A DNA stretch of 64,000 nt from Cornus controversa. Taxonomy: Eukaryota; Streptophyta; Magnoliopsida; Cornales; Cornaceae. The notes under the pieces were generated by a model that was not told the origin of the DNA, made no database searches, and saw only the letters and a program-made list of their open reading frames with translations. Within the stretch, counting starts at the first letter, position 1; every line of letters starts with the position of its first letter. The position numbers and the translations under genes are program-made. Location of the stretch: assembly GCA_026545225.1 (NCBI GenBank), contig CM048852.1:13550146-13614145 (forward strand), in the 5' to 3' direction. Positions 42,486-55,244 of this stretch are shown here, in pieces.

Positions 42486-43715
42486 CTTATTGCAATTCCT
42501 TGCCGTAGATCGGGCAGCTTCCGTCTCTAAAATATCTAAGAATTGAAGAAATGGAAGCAATAACAGAGGTGGGTCTAGAGTTGTATGGGAATGCTTCTTC
42601 TTCTTTCATGAAACCATTTCAATCTCTGGAGACATTAAGTTTCAAAGGAATGCCAAATTGGGAGGAATGGCATGTCGGATTAGGGGCAGGAGAGTTGTCT
42701 TGCCTTTTGGAGTTTTCTTTGGTGAATTGTCCCAAGCTGACAGGTGAGTTACCCAATCACGTACCTTCTCTAAGGAAAATTGAAATTTCTGAATGTGATG
42801 GGCTTCCTTCAAATCAAGTTGGGCAGCTGCTGCAACACATACCTTCTCTTGAGAAATTGAAGCTTTCGGGTATTTCAAACTTGACGGAAGTGCCGATCGA
42901 CGCAGCTACAAGACCTTGGTTCTCTTGAGGAGTTGGAGATTTCAAAGATGCAAAACTTGAAGGAATTGCCGCCTCAATTGTGCCAATTAATAAAACTTGA
43001 AAGGTTGGAGATAAGGGACTGCCCGAGCCTTGTGTCATTTCCGGAACTGGCTGGGGTTGCCGCCGATGCTAAAGACACTGGAGATTGAAAGATGTGAAGC
43101 TCTACAGTCCCTTGCAGCAGTACCATCAGAGGAAATGATGAATATGATGGGCATCAACAATTGTACGTGTTGAAGAGTTGTACATGCCCATTGCCATTGG
43201 TGGTCTACCTGCTACATTGAAAACACTTGACATCTCCAAGTGTAGGAGTTTAGAGTTTCCCCTCATGTGGGAGGAGGAGGATGTGGAGACAGTGGAGAAT
43301 ATATAATCACCAGTTGACATGTTGTTTTATTGAAACATTGCAAATAGGCTACGGTTGTCATGTTCTCAAATTGCTGTCGCTATCTTTCTTCCCAAAGCTT
43401 CGTTCTTTATATATCTGCTGGGGGTGTGAAAACATTTCGTTTCCAAACAACGAGCTCCAAAATCTGGAAGAGCTAACAATACAAGGTTGCAAAGCAATGC
43501 TATCGTTTGGACGATTGTTTGCTCCCAATCTGACATTTTTTCAGGTCGCGTACTGCAGCAATCTGAAGTCGCTGCCGCAACAAATGAAATGCAGACCCTC
43601 CTCCCATCTCTTCAAGAATTGAGGATATTTGGCTGTCCAGAAGTTGAATCATTTCCAGATGGAGGTTTGCTTGTTTTGGAGACGACATCATCGTAAACAT
43701 GGAGTGACAGACACC
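42486..43715 (+). pseudogene. CNL (CC-NB-LRR) resistance gene, C-terminal LRR remnant
   Basis: Plus strand over several frames: IGQLPSLKYLRIEEM, MKPFQSLETLSFKGMPNWEE, CPKLTGELPNHVPSLRKIEI, LEKLKLSGISNLTEVP, LEELEISKMQNLKELPPQ, then after stops SFFPKLRSLYICWGCENI, LQNLEELTIQGC, NLKSLPQQM and LLPSLQELRIFGCPEVESFP, then DGGL. These are the irregular C-terminal LRRs of intracellular plant immune receptors of the coiled-coil class. The CC and NB-ARC parts are absent from the window; frame breaks occur near 42900, 43090, 43305 and 43600. The left end is cut by the long-LTR element at 42480. Confidence 0.85.
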
Positions 43716-45086
43716 AAGTTAAAAGGGAATTTAATTGGAGAAAGTGGGGGACACTTACTGCTGCAGAAATTAAGTTAAAAAAGTTGGTTTCTGTGTATGT
43801 TTTAGTTTGTGTATAAATGTGTGTTTGTGCATGTATATGATATTATCATATTTTATTGACTCCTATGGTAAGTGTTTGAGCCTTTCTTTTGCTTACATCT
43901 TAGGTGTACTGTGTGGAACCAGCTGAAAGTGTCGTTCAAAATGGAGGAAAGCCTGGTGAGTCAGTCACATTGTCTTACAATATACCTGCCTTGTATAATT
44001 CTCTATTTTTATTTTCATTGGGTCTTGCTACTTGACAGCTGCTTTTAGGTTTACACTCTACACAGTCTTTTTGAACGTTTGGAATAAACTTGAATTTGTA
44101 AAAAGGAATTTGAAAAGAAATAAATTTTGTACAATTTTAGGATGAGAGACATGAAAGATCTGAAAGAGTTTTCTTCAAGGAGAGATGTGAAAACAGTTTG
44201 CAAAAGGATAATTTTGGTAAATTAAGCCATTAGTCAACAAATCTTCTCAAATTCCCTCAATTTTTTTTCCGAATTTCTCATGGTTCCAAGCGAGTGAAAT
44301 TCTTTTTAAAATTCAATTCCAATGAAATCCAAAGTTCAATTGATATTCTTTTAGAATTAAATTAAGATAAGAGACATACATGTCCAACATCTTTTTATGA
44401 ATAGACAAATTGTGATCATAAGATCTTGGTTGGGAGTGTTGAGTGGTAAAATTATTTTGCTGACATTTGCTGGAATTATTTTACAAGGAGTGCTATGTTA
44501 AAGTTATTAGGTGTTAATACTTTATTTTTCACACAACAAAATTTTCAATTTTCTCTTCTTCTTGAGTATGATTATTTTCTTTTCTTTTTAATTTTCTTCT
44601 ATCAAGATCTTTTGAGAAGAGAAACATTCACTTATTTACTCTTTTTTATTTGAGTCCTTTTTTGTAATTTCATGTAAGATACAAGCAATTGGTGCTGGTA
44701 TCATCCCTGCTGTTTCGACGTCAACATTTTTGATGAAGTCAAGTAAGCCTCAAAATTGGTATTTAGTAAGCCTCAAAATAAAAATGAAAGTACATCATAA
44801 AAGAAAGTGCAAGTACAAAGCTCTTCATTCGATTTACAATGTATTTCTTTAATTATCTCCCCATCTTTTAAGTCATTGAAAGTTGTGCATATGGTGGTTG
44901 CATTTCCATTTTCTTTTCTTGGTTGCTAGGAATTGATAATTTTGAAGTGTGTATTCACAGCATGTGCAATATATACACTATTAATTGTAGAGTTGTTTTA
45001 GTCCTATGGTGATTCTTCTTTTCAGAGAAAAGTGAAAATATGAAAAGGGAAAAGAGAATGACATACCTATCCTTTTCTCTTCCCTC

Positions 45087-45127
<41 letters not shown>

Positions 45128-45323
45128 ATATAGAAGTAAAACCATGCCTTCAAGGATCTCCTCAAGGAGTGGGCTTTTCAAGGAAGTGAAATTTCATGTA
45201 TTGATGCGCATTTTTAATCTGTTCATAAATAAATAGGCTAAGCAATCTATTTTGTTAATGTAAAATCTATGTTCTTTGGCACTAAGCATTTCCTCTTTTT
45301 CTGTAAGTCATGTTCAGAAATAA
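43716..45323. other. Non-coding 3' flank of the CNL remnant
   Basis: AT-rich; may include 3' untranslated exons of the CNL gene (a short GC-richer patch at 43900-43960). (TA)n at 45089-45121. No gene supported. Confidence 0.4.
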
Positions 45324-46599
45324 TGTAATACCCCGTAATTTGAGGAATTTAAATTGAGTTTTTATTTATTTGATGGAGTTTTTAATTATTTAAATGCTTT
45401 AATTAATTTTGTCAATACCTATTTTTATATGTTTAATGTGGATGTTTGAATTGTTGCTAAATGTTGATTGTGTTTAATTGTGTGTTAAATATTTGCTTTA
45501 AATATAGTTTTTCTGTTAAATAAAAATATGTTAGTTTGGGCTGCATTTTTTTAATTCTTGTTTTTTATTATTATTATTATTATTATGTTGGGCTGGGCTA
45601 TATATATATAGTTGGGCTAAATATTTTATATTTATTAGTTTAATTATTTAAGAATATTAAATATTTGAAAAGGAATTAGGGTTCAGTAGTTTCTACGTAC
45701 AGAGGATTCCTACGCACAGATAGGAAGAAAACGGTAGACGCCAGGAAAAGAGAAAAGAAGTGATTTTTGCTCAACATCACAAGGCAAGTTCGAACTCTTC
45801 TCTTCCCCTTTGAATCTGTATACATATATATATTTTTGTATATACATGTTGCTGAAATATATATGTAATATATATATTAATTGTATAGACATGTTGTTAG
45901 AAATTTGTATGCAATTAATTATGAAACTAAATGATTTTTCATGTTAAGAATTTCTATGAATTAAACATGAAGATTTTCGAGTTTTGGTACTGTTTTAGGG
46001 TATTTTTGTATATATATATACATGTATATATGACTGTATAGGCGTGTATATATATATATATATATACATGAAATTGGGTTTACTGTATTCATCATTTTTG
46101 AACGTTTTTGTTCCGATTAAAAGGTAGATCTTACTTCCTAGACCAATCCTTGAAAGTTTGGTTGTGAACCGTTGGGTAGATTGACGGGAAATTGAGTTTG
46201 AAATTTTAAAATTTTGAAACTTGAAATTGGGCGTTTTTAATTTAGGCCGCGAGAGGGGATGATTTTGGTACCAATGCGTAGCTTAGATCGATACGAGTTC
46301 AATGGTATATTTATATATGAGATTCGGTGCCCGGAAGTGATCGGGAAGTTTTCCACCATTGTTGTGCGCGCGTAGCTTCAGGAAGAAGAAGGAAAAAAAA
46401 AAAGGAAGGGCCAGCGCGCCGTCGGCGCGTGGGGGCGCGTTCGGCCGGCGCCGGCGACTTTCGGTGACCGGAAGGTCATTTTTGGGGCCCACTCTTGGGG
46501 GCCCACCTATGGGTCCGATATGGGCCCATTCTGAATTATTTTAGTATTTGTTTTCAATTTTTGAAATTTTTGGAAAAACTTGAAAATTCAGAAAATTAT

Positions 46600-47110
46600 T
46601 TTTTAAAAATACTTTTATAATTCTAAAAATTACCAAATTTTTATGTCAACTTCCTGGGAGCTTAAGGAGCTTGGGGTTTAAATTTCATGTCGAAATGATT
46701 TGCCTTTGTCTTTAAATTAATTTTTAAAATGTCTAAAAACTGAATTTTTCAGCTTCTTTAATTTTAGAAAATACTTAAAAAGTTCCAAAAATTTCCAAAT
46801 TTTTATTGTAACTTTCTGGGGGCTAAATACACTTGGGTTTAAATTTTCAACTCAAAATGATCTTCCCTTGTTGTTCAATTGATTTTTAAAGTGTCCAAAA
46901 GTTGGGTTTTTCACTTTCTGTAATTTTAGAAAATACTTTTATAATTCCAAAAATTCCCAAATTTTTTTTGTAACTTTTTGGAGTTAAATAAACTTAGTTT
47001 TAAATTTTCATCTCGAAATGAGCTTCCCTTGGTGTTCAATTAATTTTTAAAGTGTCTAAAAGTTGGGTTTTCACCTTCTTTTATTTGTTGAAAATATTTT
47101 TAAAATTTTA
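46600..47110. repeat. 162-bp tandem repeat, about three copies
   Basis: Units begin GAAAATACTTTTATAATTCC-like at about 46601, 46765, 46927 and 47089 (partial). Each contains a TGTAACTTT.TGG segment, a TTTAAATTTTCA segment and AAGTGTCTAAAAGTTGGGTT. Confidence 0.9.
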
Positions 47111-47439
47111 GAAAATTCCAGAATGATTTAATAGGGTTATTAGAAGTAGAATAGGTCCATAAACCTAGATAAGAGGTTGGTTTAGACTCCCTCATAGATT
47201 TGAGTGCTTTGGGGGTTGGATTGGGTGTTTGCTTCTAAAGTGGTTAAATTGTGTTGTTTGATTTACTTGAATGTATTTTCCTTTAAGGATATAAATGGTC
47301 ATTAAATACTTGATTATAGTTTACTTGTGCACGATTTATCATATGGTGATAATTTCATGTCAGATAATTTGAATTGCTTTGTTTGTGCAAATTAAAATTA
47401 TAATGCACCTTGTTTATTTTATGTTTCATATTGGGGAAT

Positions 47440-47687
47440 ACATCTATGCATTTTATTTTGGCATGTAAGGATTGCCCGGTGTGTCAGGATCGCCCATATC
47501 TAATAAGGTATCTATGCATTTTATTTTGGCATGTAAGGATTGCCCGGCGTGTCAGGATCGCCCATACCTAATAAGGTATCTATGCATTTTATTTTGGCAT
47601 GTAAGGATTGCCCGGCGTGTCAAGATCGCCCATACCTAATACGGTATCTATGCATTTTATTTTGGCATATAAGGATTGCCCGGCGTT
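47440..47687. repeat. 68-bp minisatellite, left part
   Basis: Units start at 47461, 47529, 47597 and 47665 (GCATGTAAGGATTGCCCGGC..., then GTGTCAGGATCGCCCATA). The array is split at GGCGT by the LARD and resumes at 52862. Confidence 0.95.
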
Positions 47688-48884
47688 TGATAAGTGCACA
47701 AAATTTGCTATTTTATATCCTAAAATAAGTTTTTAATTCATATTTTATTTTATTTAAAGGTTCTTATCTTTGCATTTTATGTTTTATAGGGGTTGATTTC
47801 CAAATAAGAAGAAAAGCAGCAAAAGATGGCTAAAAAGGATATATATAGCCAAAGATGATCATAAGAAGAATTGTAGGAGAGATGGTATTCTGTGCAATCT
47901 ACTTCACAAGAGGTCTCAAGTTCAAAACTTTGCCAAATATTTTGTACACGGCCACGTCTGCAGTCCAGAATTGAAATTAAATATATGGAAATCAAATTTT
48001 AGATATTTAAATTCAAAATTTTGTATTTTGAATTTTTGTTTTTGAATTTTGAATTTGGTATTTCAAATTTATATTTTGAATTTTGTATTTTAAAAATTTT
48101 CAACCTAAACCATTCCCCTCTAACTCTATAAATAGGGGGTCTTAGGGGATGGTGAAGGGAGTTAGAAAATAGTTAGAAATTGTAGAAAAAAATAAAGTGT
48201 AGTTGTAAATAATTTTTTGTATTCATTTTCTTTTTTTCTTGTAAACACACCTCTCAAAGGAGTGATGAAGCCACTATGATAAAATATAAGTAAGTTCTTT
48301 TACTTTCTTTTCTAATTTTTCCTCCCAAAAGCATTCTTCTACTCTTCTATTCTGAATTTTTATTTTCTAAAATTAGAGGGAGGATTCTTCGTGTTTGCCA
48401 AATAATGGTAATTCAAAGAATGCCTACCTCTGTTTACCTAGCCAATGTGCATCAGATTAAGTAAAGAAATGTCTCTCTCTCATATATAATCAAGTCATTC
48501 TTTTTTATTCCATATTTTCCTTCATCTTTTCAAGTTCTAATTGGATTGGTGAAGTGTATTGATTATTGGAGGAAAAACTAGATAAGAATATTAGAAAATT
48601 TATTTATGTGGATTCATGGTGGTGGATTTCCTTCCCTTGAGATTTATTTTATTATTATAGTTTCATTTATTCATTATAATTCCAAAATAAAAAATGTTTT
48701 TAAAAAAAATAATATTCATTCCATAAATTAGTGTGTGAATTTGAGCTCATTCGGAATCTCACTTGAGAGTAGTTCGACCCTGCTTATTACTATACAGTTT
48801 TTAGTAAAGTTTTTGCAGGTTTTATTATTTTTTGTACGAAGTGTACAAAAGTAACGACAAATATCCACTATTCTACATTCGTCA
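47688..48884 (+). mobile_element. LARD, left LTR (1,197 bp)
   Basis: TGATAAGTGCACAAAATTTG ... ACATTCGTCA, nearly identical to 51658-52861. Contains CTATAAATAGGGGG (TATA box) near 48127-48140 and an AAATAAAG signal near 48192. No gene. Confidence 0.93.
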
Positions 48885-51657
48885 AATGGCGCCGTTGCCA
48901 AATCAAGTTTGAGAATTCGAAGCACACATATTCAACACTATAATTTTTTTTTGGGAGCCCACCCAAACTTTCCTTCCCTTACTCCTATTCTTTTATTTAT
49001 TTATTTTCTATTTTTATTTTTTGAAGAAAATAATGAAGAAAAAAATTGCCATGGCAGGTTCCTATGATGAATTGCTTCTGTTGATGCCACCATCAAACAT
49101 TCTTAGAAGAGGAACAACAGCTGTCATCCAGGTAAGTACCTAATTCTTCTACATCATTTTTCTTTTCTTTTTAGATTAGGAAAACATAGTTTTTTTTAGG
49201 TTGATAACTTTCACATGCAAACTCTAGGATAGAATAACTTAGAAATATCCCTATGGTCACACTTTCTTCATTTTTTTTCCTTTCATTTTTTGTTCTTTTT
49301 GTTAAAAAAAAAAGAAAAAGAAAAATGAAGAAACATCACACACTCACTCATTTTTTTTTTATATTTTTATTGATTATTTTCTTGTACATCTTTAAATTAA
49401 CATTTTTTTGTGAATTTTAATTTAGGATTTTTGTAGTAATGCTCTTTTTATTGTTTAAAAATATTTATAAAAGTAGAGCTAACTCTTGTTAACTCCAGTG
49501 AGCACCTTCCAACTTCACAATGTCTAGGAAAGTTCTGTCTAAGGAGTGTGGACGTACCGTCATTAAGCAGGCCAAGTGCCTCTCCACACTTTCTTGGGAA
49601 CTTTCCTGGTTGTGTTGTTGGCAGACCTTAACTGATAATCCTCGAGTTACTTTAATAAATTAAAAAAAAAAAATTGTAGGAGTTGTAATTTTATTTATTT
49701 ATTTTATTTATTTTTCATTTGTTGAAAAAAATAAGAAACAAAAATTGCATTTTTTCATGCATAATATTGAACTTTTCATGTGATTAGTAATGCTTCATTT
49801 TTGTTTAATGAAAAGTTAAAACAAATCAATTCATTCTGATTAAGGTAATATTCTTCCAACCTTCTATTTGTGCTTAATTGTTATTTTGTTCAACATTGCG
49901 GACAATGTTAAGTTTAGGTTTGGGGGTATGACATTAAATTTCTAAATTTTCATAAAAGCGTTGAATTTGCAATTGTTTGAAAAATATTTTGTGATAATGG
50001 TAATTTTCACACTATGATTTGATTTTTTTAAAATATTAAATGTGTATAAAATTTTAAAATAAAATCTTTAAGCTTTAGTGCATTAATAAGTTCTTAAAAG
50101 TTAAGATTTTATCCTATCTTTCAGTTAGAACAATTTCATGAATTTCTAAAACTCAGAAAAAAAAAATCATTAAAGCCCCATAATACGATTTGAAATTGAT
50201 AAGTGACTGCCTGTTAAATTTCTGACGAATAAAAGTGGAGATTTAACCCAGTGAGATATTGTACCATTCTTTTTATTTTGAGGATTATATGCTAATCACT
50301 CTATTTTTTCTTGAATTTCACATAATTTTGTTGATTAGTCTCATTATTTCATTCTTTTGGTCAAATATTAAGAATTCATCATATTATGCCACATAATTTA
50401 TTTTTTGAGCTCATGTATGTTGAAGAACTATACCTATCCTTGAGAAATGATTTTAGGCCATCTTTCATTGTTTGAGCCTTTCAAATTTTATTTTCTTTCT
50501 CTTTCTTAGTTATGAATTACCACTTGTTAACCAGTTGAGCTTTTTGCCCATTCTTTCTTTTATAACCATATTTTTTATGATTTTTTGAGAATGGATGTGA
50601 TAATCAGTGAAGCTTTTTGGTCTAGCCTTTCTTTTATAACCATTTTTAGGTTTTCTGAAAATAGATGTGATCAATGTACAAGAGGGTGAAAAAAAAAAAA
50701 AGAAGAAAAAGAAAAAAAAGAAAAAAGGAGGGAGTATAATTGTTGATGAGATTTTGAGAAGTGTATATAAAAAGAAGTGAAATAGAACGTATTCAATTGA
50801 CAAAATTTTGGAAGAAAAAGTTGAAAGTAATATGCTCTAAGTGAGTTAGTTCTTCCCAAACATTCTCGAATACACCTTACCATTATCATTATCACTTTTT
50901 TGTTTTCCTTTTACCTAAAGTTACATCCTAATAAAAGTCTTTTTTGATCTTAAGGATAGTGTAGTTCGGATATGGATATGACTGAGTTATATTATTGTGT
51001 GGTATAAATTCTTAATATTTGATATTCCTTTCATGAGACCAATGCATTTTCTTGAAAAATTCGTTCTTTGTTGAAAATATGTGAGGTAATTTGCATTTGT
51101 TCTACATTATTCTACTCACATATACTTGAGTGCAAAATTAGCCAATCTCTTAGTGTTCAATTTTGAGTGAAATATCATAAGTGAGATTTGAAATCAAAGC
51201 TAATTTTCTAAGAAAATCTAAAATGCAGTTGCTTTAAAATTGAGAAGTATATTATTGGTGGCTATTCACACACACACTCTGAGTCAAGAATAGTAATGAA
51301 ATTTTTTAACTTTCGAATAATATTTAATCTTTTCTTTTAATTTTTTATTTCGCATTAAAGTGGAATAATTGAGTTGTTCTTGATTTATACACATTAATAG
51401 AAAAAACAAATCTTTGAGTGTTAATTACCATTTTTTGATGTTTGTGGGTATCATTATTGAAACCCTCACGAGGTTATAGCTCGTCCACTAGGGATAACCT
51501 AGGGGTTTAAGGCCTTATTGCATATGGTAAATGCAATCGAGAACAGCCTGCGAAAGTGGCACATCTTTAGTTAGGAGTTAAAAGTAGCAGTTTTGTACAC
51601 TAATTTCTTTTGCTTGTATTTGCTAGAGGACTAGCAAAAGCTCGTTTGGGGGTAATT
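48885..51657 (+). mobile_element. LARD internal region, no gag-pol
   Basis: About 2.77 kb between the LTRs with no recognisable retroviral-type protein on either strand. It begins with a PBS (48887-48899) and ends with a GTTTGGGGG polypurine tract before 51658; a second GGTTTGGGGGTATGA tract is at 49917-49931, a layout seen in the 3' tails of Tat/Athila Gypsy elements. It would need proteins from an autonomous relative. Confidence 0.8.
48887..48899 (+). promoter_or_regulatory. Primer-binding site of the LARD
   Basis: TGGCGCCGTTGCC two bases after the left LTR, the PBS type characteristic of plant Tat/Athila Gypsy elements. Confidence 0.9.
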
Positions 51658-52861
51658 TGATAAGTGCACAAAATTTGCTATTTTATATCCTAAAATAAGT
51701 TTTTAATTCATCTTTTATTTTATTTAAAGGTTCTTATCTTTGCATTTGATGTTTTATAGGGGTTGATTTCCAAATAAGAAGAAAAGTAGCAAAAGATGGC
51801 TAAAAAAGATATATATAGCCAAAGATGAACATAAGAAGAATTGTAGGAGAGATGGTATTCTGTGTAATCTACTTCACAAGAGGTCTCAAGTTCAAAACTT
51901 TGCCAAATATTTTGTACACGGCCACGTCTGCAGTCCAGAATTGAAATTAAATATATGAAAATCAAATTTTAGATATTTAAATTCAAAATTTTGTATTTTG
52001 AAATTTTTTTTTTGAATTTTGAATTTTGAATTTGGTATTTCAAATTTATATTTTGAATTTTGTATTTTAAAATTTTTCCACCTAAACCATTCCCCTCTAA
52101 CTCTATAAATTGGGGGTCTTAGGGGATGGTGAAGGGAGTTAGAAAATAGTTAGAAATTGTAGAAAAAAATAAAGTGTAGTTGTAAATAATTTTTTGTATT
52201 CATTTTCTTTTTTTCTTGTAAACACACCTCTCAAAGGAGTGATGAAGCCACTATGATAAAATATAAGTAAGTTCTTTTATTTTCTTTTCTAATTTATCCT
52301 CCCAAAAGCATTCTTCTACTCTTCTATTCTGGATTTTTATTTTCTAAAATTAGAGGGAGGATTCTTCGTGTTTGCCAAATAATGGTAATTCGAAGAATGC
52401 CTACCTCTGTTTACCTAGTCAATGTGCATCAGATTAAGTAAAGAAATGTCTCTCTCTCATATATAATCAAGTCATTCTTTTTTATTCCATATTTTCCTTC
52501 ATCTTTTCAATTCTAATTGGATTGGTGAAGTGTATTGATTATTGGAGGAAAAACTAGATAAGAATATTAGAAAATTTATTTATGTGGATTCATGGTGGTG
52601 GATTTCCTTCCCTTGAGATTTATTTTATTATTGTAGTTTCATTTATTCATTATAATTCCAAAATAAAAAATGTTTTTTTAAAAAAATAATATTCATTCCA
52701 TAAATTAGTGTGTGAATTTGAGCTCATTCGGAATCTTACTTGAGAGTGGTTCGACCCTGCTTATTACTATACAGTTTTTAGTAAAGTTTTTGCAGGTTTT
52801 ATTATTTTTTGTACGAAGTGTAGAAAAGCAACGACAAACATCCACTATTCTACATTCGTCA
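51658..52861 (+). mobile_element. LARD, right LTR (1,204 bp)
   Basis: Direct repeat of 47688-48884 with few substitutions and small indels. Target duplication is GCGTT (47683-47687) against GCGTG (52862-52866); the minisatellite unit itself reads GCGTG, so the left copy carries one change. Total element 5,174 bp. Confidence 0.93.
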
Positions 52862-53290
52862 GCGTGTCAGGATCGCCCATACCTAATAAGGTATCTATGC
52901 ATTTTATTTGGCATGTAAGGATTGCCCGGCGTGTCAAGATCGCCCATACCTAATAAGGTCTCTATGCATTTTATTTTGGCATGTAAGGATTGCCCGGCGT
53001 GTCAGGATCGCCCATACCTAATAGGTATCTATGCATTATATTTGGCATGTTGGGATTGCCAAGGCGTGTCAGGATCGCCTAATACCTAATAACGTATATA
53101 TGCGTTATATTTGGCATGTTGGGATTGCCAAGGCGTGTCGGGATCGCCTAATACCTAATAAGGTATCTATGCATTATATTTGGCATGTTGGGATTGCCAA
53201 GGCGTGTCGGGATCGCCAAACAATTAATATTTATTTATATTTTATTTGGAGCATGTCAGGATTGCCTAATATCTAGTAAGAATGTTTCTC
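52862..53290. repeat. 68-bp minisatellite, right part
   Basis: Continues the array of 47440-47687. Later units drift to a variant with GCATGTTGGGATTGCCAAGG and GGATCGCCTAATACC. About six further units. Open frames (53031-53276) reflect the repeat. Confidence 0.9.
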
Positions 53291-54159
53291 GTTATATATT
53301 CGAGCATGTTACGATTATTTCTTGTGTAAATTTAAAACTAGTTTGCACTTGCATTAAGATAACTGATGTGTTAGTGTAGGGTGTGGGGCGGCTCTATTAT
53401 TGGGTCACAGGATTAATTGGGGATATATACTTATGAGCTGGTGGGTTATCTTTAATTGTAAATAAACATAAATTTGTTGTCCTGGAAAAGGATTATTGGT
53501 GGAGGCAGGATAGTTTTGTCTAATACCTTGTAAGGCATTTGTAGAATATATGGATGAAGGCATTGTAGGATTGTCTATGGTTTGAACTTAGAAATTTGTT
53601 TTATCTGTATTGTGATAATGGATGGGTTAGTTCGGAACATAGTTCTTGTTACTTCTAAGATAGGAGATTTAATGACTAAACGGTATAATTATATCTATAT
53701 GTCTTTACTGTCCTCATATAGAGGGTATGTTTATCGGTTCTCTGATTGGGTTGTAGTAGAGAGAATTTGCTCGTGGGTTTAACCCACTTTGTTGATATTT
53801 CAGGTTCCAGACAGTTTTCACCTGGAGATTTGCGTGTGGAGTTCGTAGAGCTTGACAATCATCCATTCCTTACCATACTTTAGTGTAGGGACTTAAATCT
53901 GTTCATAAAGTTTTACTTTTATGTTTTTTTGGTTAAGGGGTCCGTGGGGTTACCGGACTTCCAAGTTGTATCAATCAAAATAATACAATGTTATTTAACA
54001 TGATTTTTATTTCAGTTAGACTTTCCTTTCAGCATTTATAATTGTTTTTCTTTTGTCATTGTATTCTATGCTTGTTTGCTATCAATTGTTAGTATCCCTC
54101 AGGTTTTGTGTATGAGACTGACCACCTCATGCGCGAACTTTTCTGGGGGGTATTTCAAA

Positions 54160-54976
54160 TAGTTTGAATCTTTTCTCCTTGCAAAAACTCAGATGGTGGT
54201 ACGTGTTTTCTTCTTTCTTCTGTCTGCCACACAAAGCTAAAGAAGTTGCCAATAAATTTTGGGGAGTGGCCATTACTCTTGCTGAATTTGGTGATTTCCA
54301 TTCAGAAGATGGGATGATTCTTTCAAATACAACGTCTCTAGGAAGGAATGAAACCAAAAATTGATGTGACATCCATATCTAAGGTTTGTTTGGCTCTCTC
54401 TCCTTTTCTACTTAGATACTCTGTTATCATTCAAATGCTGCTAGGATTTGCAGATTTTGTTACTTCTCAGACATGCTTGAATTAATTGCTCCATTTGTGT
54501 TATATACATAATACTTTTTAAGTTCCTCTTGAAGTGGACCATTATTGGAAATGGAAACTGTTATTGCGAATGATATATATTTACCAAGAAACAATAAAAT
54601 AAAATCTTCCATTTAATCATAAAAGAAATTCTGTAGCATCAATAGTGGAAATGGCTTCCAAATTATTTTATGGCTTTATTGATGATGATTTTGTTCTTTC
54701 AAATACTATACACAAGATAGATATTGGACCTTCCAATTCACATGGTCATGGAAAACGTTCCCTTAGCATTCTATGTCATTGATCAGGTTGTGATGGGGAA
54801 TCAAATCACTCTGCAAACATGAAAACACCATCAAATTTGGAAGCATAGAAAAATTTACTTTATTTTCAGTCCTTTCATTATTCTTTTCATTCAGCCATGA
54901 AAAATCACATTGTTGGTTATATAATTACCCATTGTGGAATCCTATAAATAACGTCTTCAACCTTCATTAAAATTGA
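54160..54976. other. Non-coding, one short open frame
   Basis: A plus-strand frame 54164-54364 (HKAKEVANKFWGVAITLAEF, then GDFHSEDGMIL) has protein-like composition and could be an exon of a lost host gene; I do not recognise it. The rest shows nothing. Confidence 0.3.
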
Positions 54977-54978
54977 TA

Positions 54979-55242
54979 CTCCCTCCGTCCCATAATTTTA
55001 GTCCACTATTCCTTTTTGGGATGTCCCAAAATACATGTCCATTTCCTAAAATGGATTATATGATTCTTAAACTACCCTTTTCAAACTCTACTATCTTAAA
55101 AGTTGGGCCCACCATATAATAATAATACTAACTTTTAAACAAGGACTAATATGTAAATTCATGCATTATTACACTAAAAAGTGAGTCCCACTATAAAAAG
55201 TTGGAATCCCCAAACATCCCAAGAATTATGGGACAGAGGGAG
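54979..55242. mobile_element. Stowaway MITE, 264 bp
   Basis: TA on both sides (54977-54978, 55243-55244). Left terminus CTCCCTCCGTCCCATAATTT, right terminus (reverse complement) CTCCCTCTGTCCCATAATTC. This is the consensus of plant Stowaway elements moved by mariner-like transposases. No coding. Confidence 0.97.
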
Positions 55243-55244
55243 TA

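Larger units (their letters stand above)
45324..54157 (+). mobile_element. Long LTR-like element, plus copy, with nested LARD
   Basis: Left end TGTAATACCCCGTAATTT, right end CTGGGGGGTATTTCA (reverse complement TGAAATACCCCCCAG), so the ends are inverted. Flanks AATAA and AATAG share four of five bases. Without the nested element it is about 3.65 kb, far longer than ordinary LTRs, and has no gag-pol. It contains (TA)n tracts, a GC-rich island (46360-46520), a 162-bp tandem array and a 68-bp minisatellite. Its last ~430 bp match 57453-57886 inverted. Best read as a solo long LTR of a Ty3/Gypsy family, or a large non-autonomous element. Confidence 0.6.

Noticed and set aside
47440..53290. CRISPR-like array (regular units split by a large insert)
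   Set aside because: Units are contiguous 68-bp repeats with no unique spacers, in a plant repeat context; it is a minisatellite interrupted by an LTR element.
54127..54372. Two overlapping frames on opposite strands as genes
   Set aside because: Only one could be real; neither has a recognisable domain or splice context. The plus-strand frame is mentioned as a weak candidate only.
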